Counted from the stretch's first letter, positions 10,341-23,230 are shown. The stretch is 64,000 bases of DNA from Gigantopelta aegis (GCF_016097555.1 NC_054713.1:124001-188000), one strand, 5' to 3'. Program-made: numbers and translations. The notes: generated by a model not told the origin, from the sequence alone.

Positions 10341-13300
10341 CAACAAAATGTGAAGGTTTGCTCCACATTTGGGGGGGGGGGGGGGGGGAGGTAGCTAATC
10401 CTCCATCTCGAACACGAATGCTAATAATATACCGGTAACGAGTTTCAACTACTAAGTGATAAAATGTAAGCTATTCCTCGCTTATGTCCCTTTCCAAATC
10501 TGCGGGTAACCCATGTAAAAAGCGTGGTTTTGTAAACACGGGTAAAACACACACATGTGAAATACACCACGGGTGTATGTCTTGGTCAGGTTTTTCAGCG
10601 TTTTACGTAAACCAGTGTTAAATCTAGGTTTTGATATAACCCGGTGTTTCAAAACCCAGACATATGAAATTGGTCCATAGAATCTGGGACATGAATGTCA
10701 TGTCAATGCCATACAAATTGTATGCATGTGACGTCATTAGAGATTGAGTCTGGACTTTAAGGGCCGATTTCATATGTCTTTTGACATGAATTTTTAATAT
10801 TTTAATATCTAGTGATTTCTTCAGATATTTTGAACTATATATAAATTGCTTTGTCAAAAGAGCAATAATGTCAATTATGATATTGTTCTTTGGGTGGCCA
10901 AGAAGAAAACTGGTACGAGAGAAGCTAACTATAATGTCTGCAGCTTCTTTTATCCATTGCTTGACTTGTTTAATTAAATTTTGGACGTGTACACAATCAA
11001 TAATTAAATGCATATACGTTTCAATAGACGCATTACAAAAGCTACAATTTGGGCTGCTTATCACTTTAATATTATAGAGAAACTTGTTTGTAGGGAGAAT
11101 TCTTTGGATTATTCTATATTGGAACCATCTTAATTTGGTATCCTTAGATATACTGAACACATTGCTGTTGATACTTTTCCACCAAAATTTAATTCTCTTT
11201 CCCATTTAGATATATTTTTTGGTGGAGAAAAAGACGACTTTATATAGGTGTTATATATATGTTTTGACCCCTGTTTGTTTTGTATTATGGTATTTATATA
11301 CTTTGGCCAAAATAGAAAGTCAGCTGAAAGTGATTTGGTGGATAAAAATGTCCATGTATGTAATATTGCAGCCTTTAGCCCTTCAAATGTAGTAAATGGT
11401 GGATGAAAGCCATAAAATTCACAAAATCCATCATATTTAAATAAGTTGCCATCTGGGTCATACATATCATGTACGTTTGTTATACCTATTATATTCCAAT
11501 TCGGGTAATAAACAGGGTTTTTTACCAATTTTAATTAGGGAATTGAACCACAGTGGTTCAGAACTTACATCATTTTTGTTAAGTTCCACTTTCTTTTTGA
11601 ATAATGCTAGTATATTGAATACCTGTTTCCAGAACATATTTGTAAAACTTTTCCCCACACAGTTTATGGTAATCATCTCCTATATTAGTAAATAAAATAT
11701 TTTTGTTTGGGAGGTAACATCTAAGGATATGATACCATAATGAATCATGTCCATTTATTGCTCTTCTAATCCATGTTAATTTTAAGGAATTCATAAAATA
11801 TTCTAAGTTTACCATTTTTAAACCACCATTTTCTATATCCTGCATTAGCGAATTCCGAGAAATTCTATCTATGGAACTCTTCCAAATATATGAATAAAAG
11901 ATCTTGTTGATTGTTTTTATTATGCCATTATCTGGATTGGGGATACTGAGAATAAGGTGAACAAGTTTAGATAGAGCCAAGGATTTGACAACGGTAATTC
12001 TACCCAGCATAGTAAGATGACGTTTAGACCAGGTATTCAGTAACTTTGAAATCTCTTCAATTTTGTCAGTATAATTTAATTGTACAATTTGAATTAACTG
12101 GACACTAAATTTGATTCCCAAGAAGGTAAAATTCTTTTGTGACCATTTTAAGATTTTATCTTTACATAGATTATGAGTATTATTTGAATTTGATCCGACA
12201 CAAATAGCAATAGTTTTTTCAATATTTGGTTTCAATCCTGAGAATTTAGAAAATTGATCTATTAAATTTAATGTGTTCCTTAGTGAAGCTTCTGTCCCAT
12301 CGAGTGTTATAGCTGTATCGTCTGCATACTGCATTATTTTATATTCTCTTTTTTCTATTACTATTCCTTTAATTGACTCCTCCTTTCTAAACAAATTTCC
12401 CATGATCTCAGCGCACAATATAAAAAGATATGGTGCTATTGGATCCCCCTGTCTACATCCCCTCCCTACCGGAATTTTTTTAGTAAAAACACCATTTTGA
12501 ATTACAGTTAACATACAGTCCTTATTTAATATATTGACCCATTTTATAATGTCCTCGCCACAGTTAAAAAAAATTAAGGTTTTGTTAATAAATCCCCAAG
12601 ATACTGAATCAAAAGCTTTCTCAAAATCTACTAACAAAAGGAGTGCCGGAATATTATGTTCACTAGTGTAATGCATCAGGTCATATAATAATCTGGTATT
12701 TTCGGCTATACACCTGCCTGCTAGAAAACCCTTTTGATTTTCATGAATTAATTTATCTATAGATTGTTTTATTCTATTGGCTATACAGCCAGAAATTATT
12801 TTATAAGTGGTATTTAGTAAAGATATTGGTCTCCAGTTTTTTAGAACATCGCGGGGTTTATTTCCTTTTGTTAACAGAATAATAATACCTTGTTTTTGAG
12901 TTACTGACAGCTCGCCAATTTCAAACGAATAGTTAATGCTTCGAAGTAAATATTTTCCAACGTCCTGCCAAAAGAATTTAAAAAATTCGACTGTGAACCC
13001 ATCTGGCCCCGGCGTTTTATTATTTTTCATATTGTTTAATACATACAATGCCTCACTTGCTGTTATTTGACCTACATATTCGCTAACATTTTCAACTTTG
13101 GGAATATTTGTATTTCTAAAAACCTCATTTAAATCAATATCTATTAGATATTCTTCCTGTGACATATATAGTTTCAAGTAGTACGATCCGGCTTCTTCCA
13201 ATATTTGATTTTGTTCAATAATAATGTTACTATCCTCACAAACAAGTTGGCTTATTGTTTTATTTACATAGTTTCTTTTTTCTAGATTTAAAAAATATTT

Positions 13301-15561
13301 CGATGGCTTTTCTCCGTATTCTATCCACCTAGCTCGGCTTCTTAAAATTAAACCCTTCATATATTCTTTTCTATCTAATTCCTCCTGTTTTTTTTTTTCT
13401 TCCAACCATTCAATAAATATCTTTGATTCAGGATTTTTATCGACTAACTCAGTTAAAAAATTAATTCGATTTTCCAGTTGTTTTCTTTTTAATTCCTTTT
13501 CCTTTTTAAGAGCTGCACTAAAACTGATTGACATGCCTCTTATTTTTGTAAGGAGGATTTCCAAAAATAGATGGTCACTTATCATAAAGGATATAAGATA
13601 TGGGTCTGCAGACAACAGGTAATTTCTATCATAGGGAAGTAAAGCATACTCTTCTATTACTGTATAAATAACCGATTTCACGCGTTCGACATACTGAGTA
13701 TTATTTAATAGGGAGTTGTTAAATTTCCAAAAACCTTTGCCTTTAGTAAATTTAGAAAGTTTTATAAAGATCTCTATGGTCAAGGTCAAAGGGTTTTACG
13801 TGCACGTTCAGAGCAAGCTGTTGTAGCGCACGCCTGTCGTGGGCACAGTTGCCGGCCTTGGCCGGCCTCTCTGTCCAAGACAGGAAAGGTGGGGGGGGGG
13901 GGGAGGAGAAGGGACCGTCTGCACTGGCAGGTGCAAGGGAGCACCAGCAGTCCGATTGAATCGGTAGCAGGCGGATGGGTTTTGGGTGCTATGGAATTTT
14001 GAGTGGAGCGATTTATCAAAAGAGAAAAGGTGCGCAGTTTTGTTGAGTGATTAGGCGCAATTTTTGAACGGTCGGTCGAATGGTAAAATGAGCTAGTATA
14101 GATTTTGGAATTCGAGTGTAACTCGTTAGTGGTTCGAGAGTAGCTCGTTATTTCTAGACCTTCATGATGCTGGTTGTCTCCCTAGGCTGTCCATGGGGTC
14201 CTTAGAAGGACCTGACCTACTCAGGTCGTGGCATGACAGCTCAGAGGAGACTCGTGCAATTGTGTAGACACTGGTAGGCAAGGCAGTTGTTCCGGGGTGG
14301 TAGAAGCGCAGGTGTTGATTTGGTCTTCAGTTTGCTCCTCAGTGACACCAAGTACATTCCAGCAGCGAGTATTTTGGTTTATTGGGGTGGGGGCGGCCGG
14401 TATTCTTTTGTTCGGCCTACCCCGGGTGTTTGCAATTGTGTACTCGGAACCGGTTTCTTTTGTCCGGTTCCTTATTTGAGCACGTGCTGGCCATTTTAGT
14501 GTTGGGCGGATGCATTGTTATCATTAGTCAATGCATCCTGTGTGCTGTTTGCGGTGAGCATGCTGTCTGTGTGTAGTCCTAGTTTGGTGTTTAGGTTGTA
14601 CCTATTGTCTTACGTCCCTATTCTAGTGTATCCAACGGTCATCATGACCACCCTTCCCCCCCATGCCTCTGTGTTGGTTGATTAACACAGTGGCTTGGGG
14701 GGGGATTAGTCTATTCTGGTTATCTAATTTGAAGGGCACGCCCTTGTAGTGTGTGTATTGGTTAAAAAAGCCTAGTGCCTAGCATATTATTTAACATACA
14801 ATGAAAGAGAGAGAGAAGAGAGAGTTAGTTGGTTAGTAATGAATAGTCACATACATCACAGTCGTCCTTTTTTGGCGTGCTAGGTAAAAGTGATTTTGTT
14901 TGATTTGGTTTCCCTCCCCCGTAATTCAAGTAATTATCGCTATCTATCTATTGGTAACTGTATATTACTTTGTTTGTGGCTAGCGCCATTAACTATATTG
15001 ATCTTACTTGGCCGGTCTTCTATATTCTGTTCTCTGGTTGTCTTTCAGTACCCTAGTTGACTTACCGCGTCTGCTAGTGTTATTCATTACTAAGTGCATG
15101 GTGCAAAATACATAATGTGCGATATATATATAGGTAGGTTTTGTGGCTGGCTGGCTTGGACCCATGGCGGCTGAAAAGGGAGAAGTTGATAATTAGTAGT
15201 CCTACCCTGATTGGTACATAGGTTTGGGGTGGCTGGTTACTTTCTTGTTCAGCTGTATTACTGTGGTCACATACGGAATGGTATGCATGATTTTACCAAG
15301 TTGTTTTTAGAAGCATAGTTAGTAACCTGTTGTATTGATATATTCGCTACCTCCCCACCTTTGACCACCTATAGTAGAGTGCATCGTTTCCTAGTTCTAA
15401 GTGGTAGCAGCTCGTACATAAGGGCTTACAAGCGGGTGGTTTTGAACATTCTTTATGTATAGTTTAGTTAACAGTTTAGTATAATGTTTTGGTTTAGAGG
15501 GCCGGGTTGATTGTCAAACCTACTAATAATTTGATAATTTAATATGTACATCAATCTATAC

Positions 15562-15566
<5 letters not shown>

Positions 15567-15626
<60 letters not shown>
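15567..15626. repeat. T60 homopolymer (A60 on the LINE strand)
   Basis: Sixty uninterrupted T on +. It lies 60 bp past the nested LINE stop codon on the minus strand, but 1.8 kb before the end of the insertion. Confidence 0.95.
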
Positions 15627-15630
<4 letters not shown>

Positions 15631-15685
15631 ACAACTCTTGTGTAGGGGTGTACAGGTGGTTAGTTTTGAAGATTATTTTATTTAT

Positions 15686-16645
15686 TTATAACTCTGGTTT
15701 GGTGGACTGGACGAACCGATAAACTGCTTTGAAAGTTTTATGCTTTAGGCATTTATCCGGGTTTAGTAGAAAGTTAGGCGTTATATGTTTGTTATGGTTA
15801 TCGGTGATTGATTTTAACATTAGTTGTCTCTGGGTGGTATGTAGCGTGCAATCCAGGAGATAGTGTTTCATATCTTCCCGGGTGCCACAATCACATTCTG
15901 GGTTTAATTTAGTAAAGGAGCAGCTGTTTAGTTTTGACGATTGTCCTAGGCGTAGTTTAGTGATTAGCTTATCTACATACGTGTTTTTGTGTTTAGGTCT
16001 TATAGAGTTAACTAGAGGCTTGATGTTATAGTGCCATGTGTTTTTAGTTAGGTCCCAGCTAGCTTGCCATTGGTTTAGGTAGTGTTTTTTTGCTTTTGAC
16101 ATGAGCTCTGTTATTCCTAAGGGTAGGTTGGTAATTGTGCTGGTAATTGCAAGTGCTGTTTTTGCTCCATAGTCGGCTACTTCGTTACCAATTATTCCTA
16201 CGTGGGCTGGGACCCATTCGAAGACTACTGTTAATTTAAGTTGGTTTATCTCGTTAAGTACTTTGTGGATGGCTGCTAAGATGTCAGGCCTAGTAGATTT
16301 ATTAGTTTGTAGCGATTGGATTGAGCTAAGGCTATCAGAGAAAATGACGCTTTTAGGGTATTGTTTATTTTTAATCCAGATTAGTGCTTCGTAGATGGCT
16401 GTCAGTTCTGCTGTGTAGACTGATAAGTTGTCTGACAGCCTGGCGTATTTAACTATTTTAGAGTGTTTAGATATTTTTTCTTCTGCCACTGCAAAGCCAA
16501 CCCTGCCATTGTCCGGGTTTTTTGATCCATCTGTGTAGACGTGGACGTGTTCTGGGTAATTTTCATTGGCTGCTGCTTCAAACAGGACTTTTTTGAATGG
16601 CGGAAACGGTGTTTCGTCAGTGGCTTTTTTAATAAGGTATGGAGT
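15686..16645 (-). CDS. RNase H domain and C-terminal knuckle of the nested LINE (truncated ORF2)
   Basis: The frame enters from the truncation point and reads V-Y-T-D-G-S-K (first catalytic Asp), A-E-L-T-A-I (Glu), F-S-D-S-L-S-S (second Asp) and W-V-P-A-H-V-G-I-x-G-N-E-V-A-D (His and last Asp). All four acidic residues of the RNase H D-E-D-D set are therefore present. Further on is C-D-C-G-x5-H-x4-C, a degenerate zinc knuckle, and the ORF stops at 15686. The endonuclease and reverse transcriptase that belong upstream are missing, so it cannot move itself. An ATG at 16489 is internal and does not mark a real start. The intact frame suggests a fairly young insertion. Confidence 0.85.
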   Translation of the reverse strand, partial: TPYLIKKATDETPFPPFKKVLFEAAANENYPEHVHVYTDGSKNPDNGRVGFAVAEEKISKHSKIVKYARLSDNLSVYTAELTAIYEALIWIKNKQYPKSVIFSDSLSSIQSLQTNKSTRPDILAAIHKVLNEINQLKLTVVFEWVPAHVGIIGNEVADYGAKTALAITSTITNLPLGITELMSKAKKHYLNQWQASWDLTKNTWHYNIKPLVNSIRPKHKNTYVDKLITKLRLGQSSKLNSCSFTKLNPECDCGTREDMKHYLLDCTLHTTQRQLMLKSITDNHNKHITPNFLLNPDKCLKHKTFKAVYRFVQSTKPEL

Positions 16646-17825
16646 GTGATCTCTATGGCATTATGGTCTGTTTTATACCCTGGAACAATACTAGTTTTTA
16701 AGATACAAGATAATAATTCTTCTGTTATCAGGAAAAAATCCAGCCTTGCTTTTTTTAATGGTGATTTCCTTGACCATGTGTATCGTCTACTTTCTGGGTT
16801 ATTTATTCTCCATGGATCACATAAATTAAATTTATTCATAATTTTTAATATCTCATTACGGGCCTGAGGGTTATTTCTGTGTTTATAGTTATAAGTATCA
16901 AACTCTTGGTCAAGTACAAGATTGAAATCCCCACAGACAATATTAAATTCATTATCAAATTCTTCAATCGATTCAGAAACAGTTTTATAGAAATCAGGAG
17001 TGTCTTTGTTTGGGCCATATATATTTACAATAGTTATTTTGTAGAAGCTCGTTTCTATTTCAATAACTAGTAAATTGCCCTTATCGTCACATTTTGTTCT
17101 ACCCAATTTATATTCAAAGTTAGACTTAAAAAGAATTGCTACTCCCCTGGAGTTGCTATTAAACAAATTAGTAAGGCATTCATAACCCCATTGTGCTCTG
17201 ATATATGCTTTTTGACTGTTTTCGAAATGTGTATCTTGTAAACAAAAAATGGAACAGTCCAATTTTCTAAGATAATTAAAAACATCTCAACGTGTATCCA
17301 GGTCACCAAGTCCCTGACAGTTCATTGAAAGGATTTTAAGAGCCATGACTAACTTTATCTAGAGACATGGATACAGAGTCTTTACCTGAAGATAGGCTAT
17401 ACTTGTAAAAGTGAGGTAGTGTTTCAGTGAACAGTGTGTGTATGACCATTTTGATTTTGAAGTCACATGAGATCTCAGACGTGTTGGCATGAAATACTAC
17501 TATGTGTACATAAATAAAATATTCGTTTATGTGAAAATGGGGAAACCCCCAGCATAAATGCATAAATCAAGCTAATTCTCACCCAGTGTCTGGAGAATTA
17601 AACAATACCGTATTTTGGTATTATGAATTACCGCTATCCTTGTTAAAGGACACACAAAGAATAAGAAATATTGTAATAAATAAATACCAAATTGGCTATT
17701 ATAAATTACTACATATTTTGTAAGGATTACAAGTCACTGTCAAAAGACATCGATAAATAAGGTCCAGCGACAATTGAAATACACCTACACTCACAACTTC
17801 GTTGTTACAGTTACAGCGAGCACAC

Positions 17826-18097
17826 AAAAAAAAAAAAAATAATAATAATAATAAAATAAAATTTAAAAAAAAATAATAATAATAATAATAATAAATAAAA
17901 AAAAAATTATAAAAATAATAATAATAATAAAATAAAATAAAATTTTAAAAAAATAAAATAATAATAATAATAATAAATAAAAAAATAATACAAAAATAAA
18001 TAAATAAATAAAAATAATAATAATAATAATAAAATTATAAATAAATAAATTTAAAACAAAAAAATTACAGGACTACCTTTGCAGATGTTATTACAAC

Positions 18098-18128
<31 letters not shown>

Positions 18129-18265
18129 AAAATACCCACCAAAACAACAACAAAAACAAACAAACCAACAAAAAAATAAAAAATAAAAAAAATAAAAATA
18201 AAAACATAACACCCCCCCAAAAAAAAAATAAAAAAAATTTAAATTTAAAAAATTTAAAAAAATCT
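17826..18265. repeat. A-rich low-complexity tract with (AAT)n, (AAAT)n and poly(C)
   Basis: AATAAT and AAATAAAT runs, then about 22 C near 18096-18118, then more A-rich sequence. No gene. Confidence 0.9.
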
Positions 18266-18358
18266 AGTGAACAGGTGTCAGATTAATTAACCAAAACAAA
18301 ATAATAAGCATAAAACAAAACAATAATACATTAATATTACTTATTCTTATGGATGTGT

Positions 18359-20245
18359 GGCTTTGCCTTGTTCCCCCTTTATTAAGACGAGACAAACACG
18401 AAAGTATGTCATTATAAGACTGCAGTCTATGATAGACGTTTATTGCTTTGATACCGGTGGTAACCGATCAACTTTCATTACTAGTACTTCCTGTTTTCGT
18501 GCAGTTCATACACCATGAAGAAAATGTTTATTTTTACTAATTTAATAAATAACTATATTTATTACCCCCAGTGACCACTCATAACAGGGAAAATATTTTC
18601 CGTATTTTCTCAATGAGAAATATTATGCAGTGTTTGATTTGACGCTTACAAACCAATGACTTTGTCGGTAGGCCCTACTAAATATAACATCATCGCGAAT
18701 TGGCAGACACACTAAATGGCGTCATGTACTTTAATGAGTTCGCGTTCACGATTGTTTTAATATTAAATTTATAACAAAATGTCGTTTTAACGCAATTCAT
18801 TATTTATATTTTTAGTAGAATAACGATAACTTTTGTTTTTGAAAATTATCTATTAACGTGATTAAAATGCAAAGTTATAGCAATACCCAGAACAGTGTGT
18901 AAAGTGGTTTACAGTGTTTCTATAGCCCAATCTAATTAAAATTAGCTCCACTATTACATGTGGATCTAAAGACAGCCAGTTGGAGCTCATGTCCACCAAT
19001 CAAAACCTTACTTGCAGAATCCTGCCAGTGATTTAAAAATAATTTGAAAACATTCCGAATTATCCTGAGGGTATACGACATGTTTCGTGTGAATTACGAA
19101 TGCCTTAAAACGTGTTTTATTTTATAAAATAAATAATTTGTAATGTAAAACTGAAGACTGATAACCCACCCCGTACGTATTGGTATAGTTCGCTGTACTG
19201 CGGCCACTAAAATAGACTCGCCCGATAGTTTTAGAATTTGTATGCTCCCAAATAACGTTATAAAAGGCGAAGTGTGATTGGTCAATATTTAAATTATTAT
19301 TTACAGAAGAAATGTTATCTGGACATTGGGGACTACGCAGTGTTGTTAGTTTTAAATCACTGGTAGGATTCTGCAAGTAAGGTTTTGATTGGTGGACATG
19401 AGCTCCAACGGGCTGGTGTTAGATCCACATGTAATAGCATGCCCCCCCCCCCCCCCCCCCCCCCCCGGCTACCCCACTGTTTCTGTAGTGGCTTCAAATG
19501 ATATCTGAAATACGTTCACATTTCATGGCTCTGCAATACTGACGTAAAACACTATTTTGCTGTCGAAATTATCCATGAAGAAAAGTTACTTTGATAATAA
19601 CTGGTATCTCGTTTATTATCCTCTATATATCTCAGGCGCTTTGTTTTTCATTCGCCACGAACATGGTGACGGGGTGGATCTAATTATACGGTCGTGCTAA
19701 AAAAAAAAAAACAGGCAAACGGGCATCTTGTATAAAGGGGGAGGGGGTTCGAACTCCCCTACCCCACCCTGTATTCGTTTCTGTACAGTGGCGTAGACAC
19801 GATTTTGTATGGGGGGGGGGGTGGCACCTGGCAGCCAAGTACACAATGCTGTTGAGTACGCCACTGATCACCCCTAATTTTGCCGGGATTGTGGGGGGGG
19901 GGGGGCATGGCCTCCTGCCCCCCCCCCCCCCCCCGGCTACACCACTGTTTCTGTGGTGCCTTCAAATGATCTCTAAAATACGTTCACATTTCATGGCTCT
20001 GCAATACTGATGTAAAACACGATTTTGCTGCCTAAATTATCCATGAAGAAAAGTTACTTTGAGCAAACCCAGCGAAAAACCACCTCAAGGGCAGGTTTAA
20101 ACAAGCAATACAATTGTAATCCAGTGTTAAACTAGGATTACTGAAAAACAGACATGTGAAATGCACAGTAAACATGACCCAGGGTTTAACCTAGGTTTAA
20201 ACCATGTTTCCAAAACCCACTGATAACATAGACATATGAAATCGG
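18359..20245. repeat. right arm of the large inverted repeat
   Basis: Reverse complement of 8632-10042. It differs by a MITE at 18953-19435 and by a partial internal duplication: the GGCTACNCCACTGTTTCTGT to GAAAAGTTACTTT block occurs at 19467-19591 and again at about 19933-20060. The outer end is AGACATATGAAATCGGCCC. Confidence 0.8.
18953..19435. mobile_element. 483-bp MITE with about 85-bp terminal inverted repeats
   Basis: Starts ATTACATGTGGATCTAA and ends in its complement TTAGATCCACATGTAAT. The arms include GTTGGAGCTCATGTCCACCA and CTTGCAGAATCCTGCCAGTG. The interior is non-coding. It is absent from the left arm. Confidence 0.8.
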
Positions 20246-21126
20246 CCCTAAAAGTTTTATAAGCACCAGACCTGAAGTACCTGCGTATGGTGGGATGTAG
20301 GGATCCAGTATGTGATCCCTGTAAGGGGAAACTGTCATTGTTTCTCTGAGCATGACCTGGAGACTGAGTTTACCAACCTAGCTGGTCCTTCGCCGGACCA
20401 TCACCCACCTGACACCATAGTAATCATGTTCATCAACGTAGGCATCGTTGTATGCTTCACCAACGCGTTTGTACACTCTGCAACGATGATCAGTAATGTC
20501 TAGGCAAAACCTGGATTAAGATCTAACTTCTTCGTTGTTCAAAAATATACGTTATCCTAAACAAAGTTTGAGTAGTGTATTAGAACATGTTAACTGTGTC
20601 ATAATTTTGAATAGATATGGTGAAGTGGAACCCATACTAACAAATACAGCTTCCGCCGGATGCTTCTCCATCGATTGGTTGCTTGCGAGTCACGTGGTGT
20701 AAATATTTCCTCGAAACGTTTCCTGTAATAATCCCGGTCTGTGAAACAAAGATTGTTGGGTACTAACAGTAGTAAATTTCGTTTTACTACTTCAGTGATA
20801 CAGTTTGAGATTGTGTATGCAAATTAAATTGATTAAATTTTATTCGTTTTTTGTACGATTTTAATCAGTGGTCTTATTTTAAAATAGTCAATAGCGCGAA
20901 AACTTGTAAGGACATGTCAGCAAACTCCAAGAAGTCGAAAAGCGTGTTATAAAACTAGTATTTTACATACATCAGCCCTACTTGTTTGTCTGCAGGTGCG
21001 TTTGCTAGCAACATTTCCTTATTTTTTTCTTTTACCAGATGTTAAAATTGTCTTATAAACAATGTTTTAGTTTCTAAAGTCTGAATCGGACGTAGAAAGG
21101 ATGGGAAGGAATCAGGATTATTCATT
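20246..21126. other. no gene recognised
   Basis: Sequence between the inverted-repeat arm and the next TIR element. A 63-codon open frame at 20312-20503 lacks any family signal. No repeats are obvious. Confidence 0.4.
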
Positions 21127-22650
21127 TATTGTCCGAACCAAATTGTTAACAACTACACAAAATACTCTCCTACCTTTAATTGCCGTTAGATTTCCTCCAA
21201 AGTTTGTCCAGACACAAATCGCAAAAAAACCACTATAAATATACAGATTCCACACACGAGACTGCAACGATGTCGCCGGTTTCTAGACGTTTCGTACCCA
21301 AACTCGTTCATACCATACCGTTTCGTAACCACTAGCATACCAGTTCGTAACCAATTAAATAATGTCATACATTACACCTAACATTAATATTTTTTTTAAA
21401 TACACAATTATAATGTTATATTACAAACATATTGTCACATTTAACGAAAAATGTGTTGTAATAATCACTCGGTATCTTTTATAAGCATTAAATGAGCAAT
21501 TATGTGCTGTGCATCACTGAAGCATGCCGTTTCATAACCATAAAGCATACCTTTTCGTAGCCAAAGAGCAATTCTTTTGTCATAAACCCATTTAATATTT
21601 GATTGTATTAACCCGTGTAATAATGGTATGCAAATTTCATGTCATATGCAAATTTAAAAGTTCATAATGCTACTTTCACCTGTTAATAATTGAAGGACTC
21701 TGTGCTAAAATAGGGAATAAGTCACATTTTGAAAGTTTTGAGAACTATACCAACATATAAGTTTTTATTAATTTTACATTTATCTTTACCATAAATACAA
21801 TTGTATGAATGTACTGGGTTTTAATATCTCTATATATAATTATGTTAATATTACTATGTTTGTAAATATTATGTTTGTACATAAAATGTTTTTTGTCATG
21901 TAAAAAGAAAAATGTTATGTGTTTGAAATATATCAACAAATAAGCTGACTTCGCTTGACATGATCTAATCACTAATTATTAAAATGCAGTTGGCTTGGAT
22001 TTTTTTTTTTTTTTTTTTTATTAAATAACATGTACAAATGTGGGTACGAACTGGTATGCCGATGTTCCTCTGGTTACGAACTGGTATGCCTTTGGGTACG
22101 AACCGGTATGGTACGAAACAGTATGGTTACGAAACGACCTGATACCGATGTCGCCGATATTGTCTTTGCTGAGATTGCATAGGAAAAAATACATGCAGTT
22201 TTCTGCCGTCTGCCATGTTGCTTGTTTATGGAATACTCTTCAAGAGGGATGAAAGCCTCCAAAGTATGTGACACAATTAATATGAAATCAATGATCCTCT
22301 AGTGGTATTATTAAAAAATTAAAAAATAAATAATATGACGTCATCACGTTTTCTTTTATATCATAACATGTTATGACGTTGTTAGATTAAGTCCTATCCT
22401 TTCACCCCTCTTGAAGAATATTCCATAAAAAGTTAAAATGGCAGCGGGCACACAATTACATGCTTTTTGCCCTATGCGCTCTCAGAGAAGTCAATATAGG
22501 TGACATAGTTATCATCTGGTATGTGGAATCTGTGTTATTGTAATGGTTTTTTCAAGATTTCTGTCTGGACAAACTTTGGAGGAAATCTAACAGCAATTAA
22601 AGGTAGGAGAGTAATTTTTCGTAGTTGTTAACAATTTGGTTCGGACAATA
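21127..22650. mobile_element. 1.5-kb non-autonomous DNA transposon with terminal inverted repeats
   Basis: The ends TATTGTCCGAACCAAATTG and complement are followed by over 100 bp of matching inverted sequence (CCTACCTTTAATTGC, AGATTTCCTCCAAAGTTTGT, ACAGATTCCACA). Inside, GGTACGAACTGGTATG-type motifs are repeated in both orientations (21280-21350 and 22040-22135). There is no transposase frame. A smaller foldback (22200-22455) is nested in it. Confidence 0.75.
22200..22455. mobile_element. nested foldback/MITE
   Basis: CTGCCATGTTGC..TTATGGAATACTCTTCAAG (about 22210-22245) is matched in reverse complement at about 22405-22445, with short unrelated sequence between. About 250 bp in total. Confidence 0.6.
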
Positions 22651-23188
22651 GGCTATTCACTGAATGTGCGCTTTGCACTACCTTTAGAGTTTAGTAAATT
22701 ATAGTATTTATAGTTCGATATCAAAATTTTAACAGTACGTTACTCTGTGTAAACTGAAGTGATTATTTACTAACAAGGTGCACCACAATAATTAAATTAC
22801 TAATATGTAATATGAAAAGTTACGTATTTTATGCTAACCCTGTTCTATGTGTGGTATGCTGCATATAAAAGATATCTTGTTTCTTATTGGAAAGAGTAAC
22901 CCATTACGTCACAGCAGCAGGTTTCCTTTGACCTACGTCAGCCATGTACATTGCAACTGATTTGGTTGCATATGGCTGATATGCGACAGTTTTTTTCTTT
23001 TGGCGACTAAAACATTTCGTACTATCTATATAAAAATACAAGTAGGTGCCATCTGTCTCCTAGATAGAAAAGTTACGTAGAGGCCTGCTACATACATGTG
23101 GCCATTAACCATATGTCCGACGCCATTTACCATAAGTAAAATGTGTAGTTTAGTAAAAGATTCCTTAAACAAATATTTTATTTTTCAG
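22651..23188 (+). promoter_or_regulatory. sequence upstream of MIIP (promoter and 5' UTR intron not resolved)
   Basis: No TATA element or CpG-rich stretch can be assigned confidently. A SINE-like piece (ATATAAAAGATATCTTGTTTCTTA, about 22863) lies here. A T-rich acceptor ending TTTTTCAG at 23188 indicates that an upstream non-coding exon exists, so the true promoter is further upstream. Confidence 0.35.
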
Positions 23189-23230
23189 TTTGTGCTGCTT
23201 ATTTCACCCAATTTCATCTTCCACTTGACA

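Larger units (their letters stand above)
13780..16647 (-). mobile_element. 5'-truncated RNase H-bearing LINE nested in the L1/Tx1 LINE
   Basis: Flanked by an exact 11-bp direct repeat GATCTCTATGG (13769-13779 and 16648-16658). On the minus strand the element begins inside an RNase H domain and ends in TTGACC repeats next to the target duplication. The 1.9 kb after the ORF is non-coding 3' sequence that contains an internal A60 run. Splicing it out in silico keeps the host LINE in frame (I-E-I codons on both sides). RNase H plus a C-terminal Cys/His knuckle suggests the I/Nimb group; that assignment is tentative. Confidence 0.85.
10782..17346 (-). pseudogene. L1/Tx1-type LINE ORF2 (endonuclease-RT), interrupted and decayed
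   Basis: Reading leftward, an ATG at 17346 starts MALKILSMNCQGLGD, the N-terminus of an APE-type endonuclease. A TGA (17287-17289) breaks it early. The frame then continues through LQDTHF, R-G-V-A-I-L-F, N-I-Y-G-P, G-D-F-N, R-L-D-F-F and T-D-H-N-A (metal-binding and catalytic blocks) to 16648. It is split by a 2.87-kb insertion and resumes at 13779 with the reverse transcriptase: G-P-D-G-F, the F-E-K-A-F-D block, R-Q-G-D-P and the catalytic Y-A-D-D. It later passes into other frames (11676-11467, 11528-11130, 11205-10782) through at least two frameshifts. A C-x2-C-x8-H-x4-C knuckle (CSFCNASIETYMHLIIDC) lies near the C-terminus. The 3' end is cut at 10782 by sequence shared with the inverted-repeat arm. 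The combination of endonuclease, RT and CCHC knuckle is typical of L1/Tx1 LINEs. Confidence 0.88.

Noticed and set aside
20312..20503. 63-codon + strand ORF
   Set aside because: No start context, domain or splice support; length expected by chance.
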